Shown one piece after another: positions 37,405 to 45,644 of a stretch of DNA of 64,000 bases. The notes under the pieces were generated by a model. That model had not been told where the DNA came from and did not search any database. It was given only the letters and a program-made list of their open reading frames with translations. The stretch covers positions 1 to 64,000 of the forward strand of contig CAILEP010000007.1 of assembly GCA_903833275.1 (NCBI GenBank), read 5' to 3'. The DNA is from an uncultured Bdellovibrionales bacterium. GTDB taxonomy: Bacteria; Bdellovibrionota; Bdellovibrionia; Bdellovibrionales; UBA1609. Within the stretch, counting starts at the first letter, position 1; each line of letters begins with the position of its first letter. The translations under genes and the position numbers were made by a program.

Positions 37405-38256
37405 ATGAGAACCTCAATATATGCCCTCACACTGACCCTGGTTGCAGTATTTGCCGCCGGTTGCGGAAGTAATTCAAGTGGCGGCGGTTCAAACTCAGCT
37501 TCGGGCTACCCAGTGCCAGTGCCGACGACGACCCCGTCGCCAGGTTCAGGTACAGGCTCAGGGGCTTCAGCCTTGGTCGCGATTACAAGCCAATCGAATT
37601 TTGATAACTACTTGGGGTGGACGGCAAATGCCCCGACTAATATTCAAGTGACGGTCAATATGAATAAGATTGCGACCTACTCGAGTTCAACTGGTGGCAC
37701 GGATACAAGCTTTGGTGGTGAGGTTTCAATTTCATTTAAAGATGCGACCGGCCGGTCTTACACAGACTCTTTCAGCTCGCTTTTGCAGAGTGGCCCAAAC
37801 ACTGTTTCATCAGAAGCCCAAAACAATCAATATAACTTGCTGACAGCGAGCTACCCCGAAAACAACGGTTTGCCTGGCTACCACGGTTTTTTTCAAGGCA
37901 CGACTTATTGCGGTGGTTACCCATTGCCTCCGGGCACAGTGTGTGCCGGCCAGATATTTGGCGGAGCCGTCATTCTCGTTATAAAGAGTTTTGGTTTTAG
38001 TGCAGATGGCAGCGGCGCCACTACGGGCTCGGGTTCAGTCTGGTTTAAAAACTTTGTTGGCAGCGTACCGATGGGCCCCTTGCCAGGTACAAACTGCTGG
38101 TTTGTTTCAGCTGGCCCCTATCAGTGTCGTGAATGGCTTTCGGGCAGCGGTGTAAATACCAAATCATCGATTTACCCAAATGGTTCGGGCGGCTATCAAG
38201 AGCTTGGTACTTTTACAGGCTTAAGCTTGTCGGGCGCATTTAACGGTCAGCTGTAG
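37405..38256 (+). CDS. Gly/Ser-rich lipoprotein
   Basis: A strong AAGGAG precedes the ATG. The lipobox AAGC ends an 18-residue signal, so the protein is lipid-anchored. A Ser/Gly/Pro/Thr linker follows, then a strand-rich C-terminal domain with several Cys (TYCGGYPLPPGTVCAGQ, TNCWFVSAGPYQCREW). The family is unknown. It may be under sigma-54 control through the upstream promoter-like site. Confidence 0.7.
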   Translation: MRTSIYALTLTLVAVFAAGCGSNSSGGGSNSASGYPVPVPTTTPSPGSGTGSGASALVAITSQSNFDNYLGWTANAPTNIQVTVNMNKIATYSSSTGGTDTSFGGEVSISFKDATGRSYTDSFSSLLQSGPNTVSSEAQNNQYNLLTASYPENNGLPGYHGFFQGTTYCGGYPLPPGTVCAGQIFGGAVILVIKSFGFSADGSGATTGSGSVWFKNFVGSVPMGPLPGTNCWFVSAGPYQCREWLSGSGVNTKSSIYPNGSGGYQELGTFTGLSLSGAFNGQL

Positions 38257-38287
38257 TTTCTAACTGAAATTATAACGGAGCAGGTAA

Positions 38288-39067
38288 ATGAAAGAAGTTA
38301 AAGCAAACGCGAAAGACACAAAAGCTCAGGTCAAAGACTTTTTGACAGGAGTTTTCTACGGAGTCGCAATTCTTTCGTCTCTCGCGTTCATTTCATTCTT
38401 TGCAACCGGCTGCTCAAATCAAGTTCGCACTTCAAGCGCTCAAGTTACAGAAGAAGAACTAATGGCGTTTTACGCAACAATGTCGCAGGGCACGAGCGCG
38501 ATGTCGGGTTCTTCGGCTGTGGTGAGCGCGTTAAATGCCGGCAGCACCACTGAAATGTTTTTTGTCAAAGACGATGATTCGCGCCCACCTGAAAGTATTA
38601 TTGCAGTTGATGACCTCAGCTTTGTCGGTAGCCAATACAATGCTCCGGCTGGTGAGTTGCCCTATTCGAGTTACGACGTTGGAATGCAACACGCCCAGGT
38701 CTTTTTTCTCGATGGCTACGTTAACGATGGCTCGCAGCCGAATGACCCACGTGCGTTTGTATTAGAGTTGTCGATTGAAGACTCATTGACTGGTCAAATT
38801 AACTATTTTGAAGCCGAAAGCACCTATTCGAGCCAAACGGGCGAGAGCTCGTATAGCTTTAGCAAAACTGATTTTCAGGTAACCCTCACTTCGAATAGCG
38901 GCGGCAATATGACACAGATTATGCTCTATTCGACCGACGTGAACCCATCTTACGAAGGCGAGCTCAGTGACACGGCCAAATTTGAGATCTATGAGATTCT
39001 TGCTGACGGTAGCGTCGGCCGTGACCTCGGCCAGATCTCGGCGATGCACCTTTACGGCGCAAAATAG
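38288..39067 (+). CDS. predicted lipoprotein, hypothetical
   Basis: Residues 1-20 are basic and helical, then a hydrophobic stretch ends in FATGCS, a lipobox. The long N-region before the signal is unusual. The mature protein is acidic (DDSRPPESIIAVDDLSF) and strand-rich, with no further Cys. A GGAGCAGG site precedes the start, 31 bases after the previous stop, so it may share that transcript. The family is unknown. Confidence 0.65.
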   Translation: MKEVKANAKDTKAQVKDFLTGVFYGVAILSSLAFISFFATGCSNQVRTSSAQVTEEELMAFYATMSQGTSAMSGSSAVVSALNAGSTTEMFFVKDDDSRPPESIIAVDDLSFVGSQYNAPAGELPYSSYDVGMQHAQVFFLDGYVNDGSQPNDPRAFVLELSIEDSLTGQINYFEAESTYSSQTGESSYSFSKTDFQVTLTSNSGGNMTQIMLYSTDVNPSYEGELSDTAKFEIYEILADGSVGRDLGQISAMHLYGAK

Positions 39068-39145
39068 TCGATCAATCGGCAAACACCAATTAGTTTCACG
39101 CGTCGCTATTGACGTCGGCCAGGTCTTGGTTAACCATAATCGGTA

Positions 39146-40042
39146 ATGGCATTATCTCACTGGGTCGATTTCTTTGAAGAACTTCAACATGTGAAGGGCC
39201 GTTCGCTCAATACAGTGCTCGCCTATCGACGAGACCTTGAGCTTTATGATCAATTTTTATCAAAACACAAAGACGTCGCGCGCATCTACGAATTTTTGGC
39301 TCGCCACAAATTAAGTGCCAGATCGCAAGCGCGAGTGATCTCAAGCATCCGCAGCTATTTGCGCTATTGCGAACGCCGGGGCGAGAAAGTGCCGAGCCTC
39401 AGGCAATTGCGCCCACCAAAAGTGAAAGTCGCCTTGCCGAAAGCCCTGTCGGTCGGCGATTTTGAAAAACTCTCGCGCGCTTGCGAGACTGATAATCCAA
39501 ATCGCACGGCTCGAAATCACATTACTTTATATTTACTTTTCGGATTAGGCTGCCGGGTGAGCGAGCTTATCGGGCTCAATGTTCATGATTACAATCAAAC
39601 TGAAGGCTGGTTGCGAGTTGTTGGTAAGGGCTCGAAAGAGCGTCTCGTGCCACTGACTCAGCAATTGCAAAAAGAACTTGAGCTTTATATGGCGAGCATT
39701 CGACCTGGGTTGATGAAGGCGAAAACCCCCTCGGTGTTAATTAACGACAAAGGCAATCGACCGAGTCGCGTTGATATTTGGCGCTGGTTGGCCGCCTGGT
39801 CGCGCACGGCTGGTTTCGAAGACCCCATTAGCCCACATAAGTTTCGCCATGGCTGTGCCACGGCTTTATTAGAAGGTGGCGCAGATTTACGATCAATTCA
39901 GTTGCTGCTTGGGCATTCGAGTATTCAGACCACTCAAATTTACACCAGTGTCACCGGTCAAAAGGTGCGCGAAGAAATTGAGAAGCATCATCCGCTTGCC
40001 AATCTAAAAACGGACAAGTCTCGGACGGATCTGGACGTCTAA
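39146..40042 (+). CDS. Xer-type tyrosine recombinase
   Basis: 298 residues, the normal XerC/XerD length. An N-terminal SAM-like domain starts VKGRSLNTVLAYRRDLELY. The catalytic residues are Arg in LGCRVSELIGL near residue 137, Lys in VVGKGSKERLVPL, His-x-x-Arg in SPHKFRHGCAT near 231, His in LLGHSSIQTTQ, and the nucleophile Tyr in TQIYTSV near 265. It likely resolves chromosome dimers at dif. XerC and XerD cannot be told apart from sequence alone. Confidence 0.88.
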   Translation: MALSHWVDFFEELQHVKGRSLNTVLAYRRDLELYDQFLSKHKDVARIYEFLARHKLSARSQARVISSIRSYLRYCERRGEKVPSLRQLRPPKVKVALPKALSVGDFEKLSRACETDNPNRTARNHITLYLLFGLGCRVSELIGLNVHDYNQTEGWLRVVGKGSKERLVPLTQQLQKELELYMASIRPGLMKAKTPSVLINDKGNRPSRVDIWRWLAAWSRTAGFEDPISPHKFRHGCATALLEGGADLRSIQLLLGHSSIQTTQIYTSVTGQKVREEIEKHHPLANLKTDKSRTDLDV

Positions 40043-40065
40043 TTTTTCAGGATAGTTTTAGGCCC

Positions 40066-40080
40066 GGCACGACCCTTGCT
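40066..40080 (+). promoter_or_regulatory. sigma-54-like promoter upstream of comM
   Basis: GGCAC (40066-40070), five bases, then TTGCT (40076-40080) match the -24/-12 consensus closely. The ATG at 40094 is 14 bases after it, so the transcript would have almost no leader. Confidence 0.55.
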
Positions 40081-40093
40081 CTATGCGCAAGTC

Positions 40094-41569
40094 ATGCGTG
40101 TTTATTCGTTTTATAAAAAAGGTCTCGATTTATTGCCGGTCGAAATTGAAATTAGCCTGGTGCCCGGGGTGCCAGCGTTTCACGTCACGGGTTTGCCCGA
40201 CGCCGTGATCAAAGAGAGCATTTTGCGATTGAAGTCGGCCCTTCGGCATCAGGGTTTTGAAATGCCGACGCGCGAGCAGGTGATCTTTCACCTGCGACCT
40301 ACACACGAGCGAAAATCAAGTCAGGGGCTCGATTTGGCTCTAGCGGCGGCCTATCTTTTTAAAACCGGGCAGCTGCCAACCCCGGCGGCTGAAGGCGAGC
40401 GCTTGTATCTTTACGGTGAGCTCAGTCTTGAGGGTTCCGTCACCAAGCCTGATGATCTCGATTTTCTCGAGGGGCTTGGCAGCGGAGAACTGCTGATCAC
40501 TGGGCCCGGATCATGCGCCCTGCCTCGGGCTGTGGCTTCGAGTTTGAAAGATCTCGGAAGTCTCAAGTGGTGTGAGGGCGAATTTTCAGAGCCGCCGGTT
40601 GCCGCCGGAGCATCGATCTTTGATTCTTATGAGTTCTGCGAAAAATCAGCTCAGATGCTTTTGGTAGCGGCGACCGGCGAGCACAATGCTTTTTTGGCGG
40701 GGCCCGCGGGCAGCGGCAAGACAACTTTTGCACGCGTGCTGCATGAACTTCTGCGGCCGCCAACAATGACTGAGTGGCGCCGCATTTCGAAGATTGAACG
40801 CCTCGCTGGGCGAGCGTCGCCAGCGGTGGGCCCCGCTTCGAGCGAATTATCACATATTAGTGCGCGGCCGTTTATGGCGCCCCATCATTCGGCAACTGAT
40901 GTGGCTCTATTGGGCGGGGGAGTGCCGGCGACCCCCGGAGAAATCACCCGCGCCCAACACGGCATGCTTTTACTTGATGAGTTTTTAGAATTCAGCCCGC
41001 ACGTGGTTGAGTCGTTACGCGAGCCAATCGAGCGCCATGAAATTACGATCCTTCGTAAAGGAGTGAAAGTTCACTTCCCCGCCGACTTCATGCTCGTCGC
41101 GACCACGAACCTCTGCCCGTGCGGGGACTTTAAACCCAGCGAAAAAAATAAGTGCCAATACAGTCAGGTGCGCTGTCGGTCTTTTTTTGAAAAACTCAGT
41201 TTGCCGCTGCTCGATCGTTTTGACGTCGTCACCTTCACTCACACCTGGGGCTATAAGAAGGCCGCGACATTCGCTGAAATTCGCGACCGTGTTCAGGCTG
41301 CTCAAAAATTTGCGCTCGAAATGCGTGGCCAACTCAAAATGAATTCACGGCTTTCGGCCCTCGAGGTTGAGCCGCTGATTTCGCCGTTTGCATTGAAGAA
41401 TTTGTTGCCCGACAGTCTCAGTTCGCACCGCCGCCGGCTTTCACTTCTACGTGTGGCGCGCACAATAGCCGACCTTGCGGCTGATGAAATCGTTGAGTCG
41501 CGTCATTTGAAGCAAGCTGAAGACCTGACCCATCGGCCCTTTCTCGATTTTCGGCGCGCCTATAACTAA
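40094..41569 (+). CDS. comM: YifB/ComM-type Mg-chelatase-like AAA+ ATPase
   Basis: The N-terminal ChlI-like domain has MRVYSFYKKGLDLLPVEIE and VTGLPDAVIKESILRLKSAL. The AAA+ core has Walker A AGPAGSGKTTFARV near residue 203 and MLLLDEFLEF for Walker B. A C-terminal lid (SSHRRRLSLLRVARTIADL) is typical. ComM is a hexameric helicase that helps branch migration during natural transformation. The ATG at 40094 is chosen to match family starts. The tRNA-Cys gene lies 55 bases downstream. Confidence 0.9.
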   Translation: MRVYSFYKKGLDLLPVEIEISLVPGVPAFHVTGLPDAVIKESILRLKSALRHQGFEMPTREQVIFHLRPTHERKSSQGLDLALAAAYLFKTGQLPTPAAEGERLYLYGELSLEGSVTKPDDLDFLEGLGSGELLITGPGSCALPRAVASSLKDLGSLKWCEGEFSEPPVAAGASIFDSYEFCEKSAQMLLVAATGEHNAFLAGPAGSGKTTFARVLHELLRPPTMTEWRRISKIERLAGRASPAVGPASSELSHISARPFMAPHHSATDVALLGGGVPATPGEITRAQHGMLLLDEFLEFSPHVVESLREPIERHEITILRKGVKVHFPADFMLVATTNLCPCGDFKPSEKNKCQYSQVRCRSFFEKLSLPLLDRFDVVTFTHTWGYKKAATFAEIRDRVQAAQKFALEMRGQLKMNSRLSALEVEPLISPFALKNLLPDSLSSHRRRLSLLRVARTIADLAADEIVESRHLKQAEDLTHRPFLDFRRAYN

Positions 41570-41623
41570 TTCTTGACTCAGCTAGCAATTTCACCGAATT
41601 TCTTCATTCTGACTCTCATTTTA

Positions 41624-41697
41624 GGTGGTATGGCCGAGGAGTTAGGCACGGCTCTGCAAAAGCCGCTACGGGGGTGCGAGTCCCTCTACCACCTCCA
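41624..41697 (+). tRNA. tRNA-Cys (anticodon GCA)
   Basis: 74 bases with encoded CCA. The acceptor stem GGTGGTA pairs with TACCACC. The D-arm is GCC/GGC, the anticodon stem CGGCT/AGCCG with loop CTGCAAA (anticodon GCA at 41656-41658). The T-stem is GGGGG/CCCTC with one wobble. The T-loop is TGCGAGT, with G where U55 is nearly universal. The 3' end serves as the attachment site of the element that follows. Confidence 0.92.
41688..41697 (+). repeat. attL candidate (tRNA-Cys 3' end)
   Basis: ACCACCTCCA forms the last part of the tRNA and recurs at 50998-51007. The tRNA stays intact at this side. Confidence 0.6.
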
Positions 41698-42031
41698 TTT
41701 TTCTCCCCCCATTTTTGGGGCAAAAAGTAAGCAATCGAAAATACTAAACAATCATCTTATGTGCCCGTCAGGTCTTATTTTTATCGTAGTTTCTTAATAT
41801 TTCTTATCGTTTCTCTCGTTGGGCCAACTTTGGGCTGACGTTGGGCGAATTGTTCAGCGTCGCCCCAAGTGGGCTTTTCACACAAGCATAGTGAGCCGAT
41901 TTGGCGATCTATGACTCATTCATCCAAGATGGCCCTCAAAAGAGCTGAAAAGTTATTCTGTGAAAGCAATATGCCCTTTTGAAAGCCATCACGTTGAGAG
42001 TGCCTCTTTAATGGCCGAGAAAGGCAGGTAT
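41698..42031. other. 334-bp left-end region of the element
   Basis: A weak stem CCCC-ATTTTT-GGGG follows the tRNA but lacks a downstream T-run. Three TTGGGC repeats (41819-41846) lie further on, within an imperfect dyad up to about 41874. No gene was found; short open frames lack ribosome-binding sites. Confidence 0.5.
41819..41846 (+). repeat. three TTGGGC iterons with 11-bp period
   Basis: TTGGGC starts at 41819, 41830 and 41841, exactly one DNA helical turn apart. The right copy continues into an imperfect inverted repeat with CGTCGCCCCAAGTGGG (about 41858-41873). It could be a replication origin, an integrase-arm site or a regulator site. Confidence 0.55.
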
Positions 42032-42322
42032 ATGGAATTAAAGAGAATACTGAAAGACTTGCTTCATAAAAAAGACATAAGCGTTTCGCAGTTGGCTCGC
42101 GCTACGCGAGTGCCACGCCAAACGCTCGACAACTGGCTTGCGGGCCAAGAGCCGGGCAGCTTGAAGCAAGTCAAACAAGTCGCCAACTACTTCGCAGTGC
42201 CAATGGATTATCTCTGCTTTGGCGAGAGACAACCTGAAAGATCAATTCGTGAATACGAAGATGAAATCAACGCAGGGCTATTTGAAGTTGTACTTCGTAA
42301 AGTGAAACACAAGGGGCTTTGA
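42032..42322 (+). CDS. XRE-family helix-turn-helix regulator
   Basis: The ATG at 42032 follows AAGGCAGG; earlier in-frame starts give a non-conserved leader. The 96-residue protein has a classic lambda-repressor-like HTH (ISVSQLARATRVPRQTLDNWLAGQ, about residues 14-38), then a short tail. It resembles the Stl/CI-type control proteins of satellites. It is the first gene after the attachment site, and the next gene starts one base after its stop, so they are co-expressed. Confidence 0.85.
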   Translation: MELKRILKDLLHKKDISVSQLARATRVPRQTLDNWLAGQEPGSLKQVKQVANYFAVPMDYLCFGERQPERSIREYEDEINAGLFEVVLRKVKHKGL

Positions 42323-42323
42323 A

Positions 42324-43013
42324 ATGAACATTAAAGCAATATTGGTATTGGCTATTCTACTTGTTGCTCGCGGATCATTTGCTGGCCAAGGTGGCTTACC
42401 GTTTATGGACGGATTTAAAAATTTCTCGTGGGCCTCAAAGTTAGATGCTATCAAAAACACAGCGGGGTGCACAATTTTAGAGTTGGACATAGACCCTAAA
42501 ACCAAAAAATCGGCGACGGCCAAAGAGAGTCTGACTATGTTCTGCAATGAAAATTCGTTTCTACATTCGATGGCGCAATATAATTTTAGTTTCGTCGATG
42601 AAAAACTCGAAAAGGTCTTTATCACAATATTCACAAATGCAAAATACTTTGAATCTTTTAAACCAAACTATCCAAGCGACACCTATGTTCAAAGCGACCA
42701 GTTCAATCGCGGTTCGACTAAATATGTTAGGGTAGTATCACCAAATTATTTTCTACTTAAAGAGAAGTTCGGCTCAAAGATGAAATATTCGACGGAAGTC
42801 GATATAGAAACGTATCTTTCAAAGCGTGTGAACCGAATAGATGATGTACTGAAAGACCTGTGGCTGTCAGAATTTGCCAAAATTAAAAGCGGTGAAACAG
42901 AAGCCTTTGCCCCATATTCGTGGGTGCAGAAATCCACTAAATCGAAAGGCAAAACAACCTACATTCGTAAAGACTTTGGCAACTACGTCTCTGTCGAGAT
43001 AGATCGTCAATGA
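42324..43013 (+). CDS. exported hypothetical protein (satellite cargo)
   Basis: A 229-residue protein with a signal peptide ending near SFA. It is rich in Phe, Lys and Ser; one Cys pair (AGCTI, MFCNE) may form a disulfide. No family is recognised. It follows the HTH gene directly and overlaps the next gene by ATGA, so the three form an operon. Export from a satellite is unusual. Confidence 0.65.
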   Translation: MNIKAILVLAILLVARGSFAGQGGLPFMDGFKNFSWASKLDAIKNTAGCTILELDIDPKTKKSATAKESLTMFCNENSFLHSMAQYNFSFVDEKLEKVFITIFTNAKYFESFKPNYPSDTYVQSDQFNRGSTKYVRVVSPNYFLLKEKFGSKMKYSTEVDIETYLSKRVNRIDDVLKDLWLSEFAKIKSGETEAFAPYSWVQKSTKSKGKTTYIRKDFGNYVSVEIDRQ

Positions 43014-43492
43014 AACCATTGGGGATTGGGGGCAACTTGAAATTCTTGATCTTCGCCATCGGAATCTTGATTGTAAGACAGGCCGGTGCGGATGACATTC
43101 AGGTCGCGTGTCAGATCAATGCGTTGCAAAATACCTGTACGTTCACCAATACCGGCAACTTATCACAAAGCCAGTGCATTTTAGCGATGATGACCAATCA
43201 TAAGTCGAATACGAAAATTGACTCAATAGAACTTTGCTCTGGCGATCTTGAAGCGAAGTCATCTAAGTCCCTTGCTCTTGCATTTAAGGGCGGTATTTTA
43301 CCGGCGGCATTTTGTTTGGGATCAAATCTTGAGGGGAGCTGGGACGATTGTTCGCTCAAAGTAAACGAATCGTCATCAAGTGGCGGCTGGTCAACCATGC
43401 TGATGTGGTTTGCGATTGCCGCAATATTGGGGCTTTTTCAGGCAAAAAAGAAAGCGGTACGACCGAAGTCCGAATCTGAGCTGGCTTCTTAG
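43010..43492 (+). CDS. exported membrane-anchored hypothetical protein (satellite cargo)
   Basis: 160 residues. An N-terminal signal (FLIFAIGILIVRQAGAD) is followed by a Cys-containing domain (CQINALQNTCTF, CSGDL, CLGSN, DDCSL). A C-terminal transmembrane helix (TMLMWFAIAAILGLFQA) is next to a basic tail, which would leave the Cys-rich domain in the periplasm. It is coupled to the previous gene by ATGA. No family is recognised. Confidence 0.65.
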   Translation: MKPLGIGGNLKFLIFAIGILIVRQAGADDIQVACQINALQNTCTFTNTGNLSQSQCILAMMTNHKSNTKIDSIELCSGDLEAKSSKSLALAFKGGILPAAFCLGSNLEGSWDDCSLKVNESSSSGGWSTMLMWFAIAAILGLFQAKKKAVRPKSESELAS

Positions 43493-43494
43493 CG

Positions 43495-43554
43495 ACATAG
43501 ATTTTGCCCTGATTCAAAATGAAACAAGGGCGAAAAAATTTGACTGATCTATGT
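43495..43554 (+). promoter_or_regulatory. nested inverted repeats between cargo operons
   Basis: The outer arms ACATAGAT (43495-43502) and ATCTATGT (43547-43554) are perfect. The inner arms TTGCCCT (43504-43510) and AGGGCGA (43527-43533) pair with one wobble. No T-run follows, so a regulatory fold, operator pair or weak terminator is possible. Confidence 0.5.
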
Positions 43555-43629
43555 TAATTACCAATAAGTAAAAAATCCGAAAATACCGATGATTATTCGA
43601 CGGCAAATATCTAAATTCGGAGAGTATTC

Positions 43630-44286
43630 ATGAAAAGAAAATACAAGGTTGGCCTTTTCGTTCTGTTCGGTTTTTGCTGGTACATCGCTGTAAAATCGCC
43701 ATCAAGCAATTCTATGGCATCCTCTGATGAGGTGAATACCGAGCCGTCGGCAAAACAAGCAAAATCGCCGCAATCAAAAAAAGCGAAACAAGTTGAGTGG
43801 GACGGGCACTATGAGGGCTTAAACTGTGGCACTGCCGATCAATGTGCCGGGGTCGCAGCAACTCTTGTTGGTCAGAACAAAAACGCCGAGGCGACTGGTT
43901 ATTATGCAGCGGCTTGTGCAAAGGGAGGTGCTGGTTCGTGTTACCTCGTGGGCATGAGTTATGACGGCTTAACCGCGAAAGGCTCAACTGAAAAAATTAA
44001 AGCAGCGCGGGAGTGGTATAAAAAAGGTTGCGAAATTGATGGCGATTCAAATAATTGCTTTGGCGCAATAAATATCGATCTTGAATTAAGCAATCTTACC
44101 GAAGCGAAGTCACTATTTAAGGCCACTTGTGTCGTTGATGAAAAATGGTGTGAGCTTAATATTTCGGGCACAAATGATTCAAAGTATAAGAAGAGAAATG
44201 CTGCCGCGAAGCAAATGCTGAAATCTTCTTGTGATGAAGGTTTCGCCATTTCTTGCAATATTTTGGCGAAAAATGGGGGCAAATGA
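43630..44286 (+). CDS. exported Sel1-like Cys-rich repeat protein
   Basis: An N-terminal hydrophobic segment (KVGLFVLFGFCWYIAV) anchors or exports the protein. After a Lys/Ser-rich linker come TPR/Sel1-like helical repeats with regularly spaced Cys pairs (NCGTADQCAG, ACAKGGAGSCYLVG, GCEIDGDSNNCFG). This recalls the disulfide-linked Sel1-like repeats of Helicobacter cysteine-rich proteins. Such proteins bind partners outside the cytoplasm. Its stop overlaps the PLD gene start. Confidence 0.75.
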   Translation: MKRKYKVGLFVLFGFCWYIAVKSPSSNSMASSDEVNTEPSAKQAKSPQSKKAKQVEWDGHYEGLNCGTADQCAGVAATLVGQNKNAEATGYYAAACAKGGAGSCYLVGMSYDGLTAKGSTEKIKAAREWYKKGCEIDGDSNNCFGAINIDLELSNLTEAKSLFKATCVVDEKWCELNISGTNDSKYKKRNAAAKQMLKSSCDEGFAISCNILAKNGGK

Positions 44287-44846
44287 TATTGCCAATCCGC
44301 ACTTCATTCATTCTGAGCATTTCACTTTTAGCACAAATATCTTGGGGCGCAGAGGTGTACTTCAGCCCAAGTCGCGATTGCGAGACACAAATAGTTAAGG
44401 CAATAGACGCAACAAAATTAGAGATTGTAGCGGCGGTATATTCAATAAATAACAACCGAATAGTTGATTCTTTTAAGCGGGCCAAAGCGCGGGGAGTGAA
44501 AATTCGAATACTTACGGATCGCACACAAGCTGCAGGGCACAGTTCAAAAGTTGTCGAGCTGTCAAAGTTAGGTTTTGATATTCGTGTTCATTCAAAAAAT
44601 AAAATCGAACATAATAAATTTGGGGTATTTGATTCGAGCCTAGCCGTCAATGGCAGTTATAATTGGACAAATCCCGCAAGTGATTCAAATAGTGAAAATT
44701 GCGTTGTGTTCACTGAAAAGAATATTATTTCAGCATACCAAAAGCGATTTGGTGAGCTATGGCAAATAAATACAGACATGAAATCAAAACAATATTTGGG
44801 CAAAATCCAAAAATCTGTAGAGCGTCGTGCTGCGTCCGATGAATAG
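44283..44846 (+). CDS. exported phospholipase D-family nuclease (single HKD)
   Basis: The ATG at 44283 overlaps the previous stop (ATGA). A signal peptide ends near SWGA. A single HKD motif H-N-K-F-G-V-F-D near residue 111 is followed by NGSYNWT, the Nuc-type pattern; two subunits would form one active site. Length 187, close to the Nuc endonucleases of plasmids. The signal peptide implies action in the periplasm or outside, where it could cut DNA of a phage, a plasmid or a competitor. Confidence 0.85.
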   Translation: MILPIRTSFILSISLLAQISWGAEVYFSPSRDCETQIVKAIDATKLEIVAAVYSINNNRIVDSFKRAKARGVKIRILTDRTQAAGHSSKVVELSKLGFDIRVHSKNKIEHNKFGVFDSSLAVNGSYNWTNPASDSNSENCVVFTEKNIISAYQKRFGELWQINTDMKSKQYLGKIQKSVERRAASDE

Positions 44847-44894
44847 AAGCAATAGCGCGAACAAACTATGTTTTTTTGTATTTTAGGGGGCAAA

Positions 44895-45641
44895 TTGAAA
44901 TTGCCATTTTCGGTGCCAGCCATAGCGAATAGTTTAGCCCGCTTGGCAAAGCCAGCACGAATTTTCGCCTTTGTCTCAACCATGCCAATCATTTTGATTT
45001 CAAGAAACAATCTACTATCAGCGGAGTGGTCAACTTTGGCGACTTCAGCGGGATTGCTCTTTTCAATATGGGGAGTCTGGTTCACGCTTGAGATTTTCAG
45101 AATCGGAGTTGAATTTTCGGATCAGCAACAAAAGCTAATTGATGAGGTTCGTCGAACAGTTTTGGTCGGGCCAAAATTTCAACATTTGCAAGAGCTACGT
45201 CGGCTTTATACAGAATCTAATGGCAAGGGCGATGAAGAGCTGACGGCTTATTGGCATTTTATGTGGCGATTTGAGTCTTACAACACATTGACGCTAATGT
45301 TTAATGACAAGGGTTTTGTGAAAGTGCGGATTTTAGGGGTCAGCAATTCCCCGCTTGAGACTGAATACGAAAAAATAATACATCCGATTTACTCGGTTCA
45401 AGTGATCGATATTGGCGATCACGAGGGCTTGAAGGGCGGGCGGGCATATTGTTGGATCGTCAACGGTAAAGCATATATTAGCAACGAAGCAAATCAAATT
45501 GAACTGAAACAGCCAATGTACGAATTTAGAATATCGGGGCTTGGCTCGTCTCACGTACGCACTGTCGGCGACCGACCGAAAAATTTTAGGCGTTTGAAAG
45601 ATGTGTCGGATTTATCTTCGGCAAACGAAGATCAGGGATAG
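44895..45641 (+). CDS. membrane protein partnered with a PD-(D/E)XK nuclease
   Basis: The TTG at 44895 has AGGGGG four bases upstream; an ATG at 44868 in the same frame lacks any site. Two hydrophobic helices (FAFVSTMPIILI and LATSAGLLFSIWGVWFTLEIF) are followed by a soluble C-terminal region of about 165 residues with strand-rich segments. No known domain is recognised. The nuclease gene starts three bases after its stop. A membrane sensor or anchor for that nuclease is a reasonable guess. Confidence 0.6.
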   Translation: MKLPFSVPAIANSLARLAKPARIFAFVSTMPIILISRNNLLSAEWSTLATSAGLLFSIWGVWFTLEIFRIGVEFSDQQQKLIDEVRRTVLVGPKFQHLQELRRLYTESNGKGDEELTAYWHFMWRFESYNTLTLMFNDKGFVKVRILGVSNSPLETEYEKIIHPIYSVQVIDIGDHEGLKGGRAYCWIVNGKAYISNEANQIELKQPMYEFRISGLGSSHVRTVGDRPKNFRRLKDVSDLSSANEDQG

Positions 45642-45644
45642 GTA

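Noticed and set aside
39146-40042. Second integrase belonging to the satellite
   Set aside because: Size and sequence fit a chromosomal Xer recombinase, and it lies outside the repeat-bounded element.
41698-41730. Strong terminator after tRNA-Cys
   Set aside because: The CCCC/GGGG stem is short, the loop is AT-rich and no T-run follows on the plus strand.
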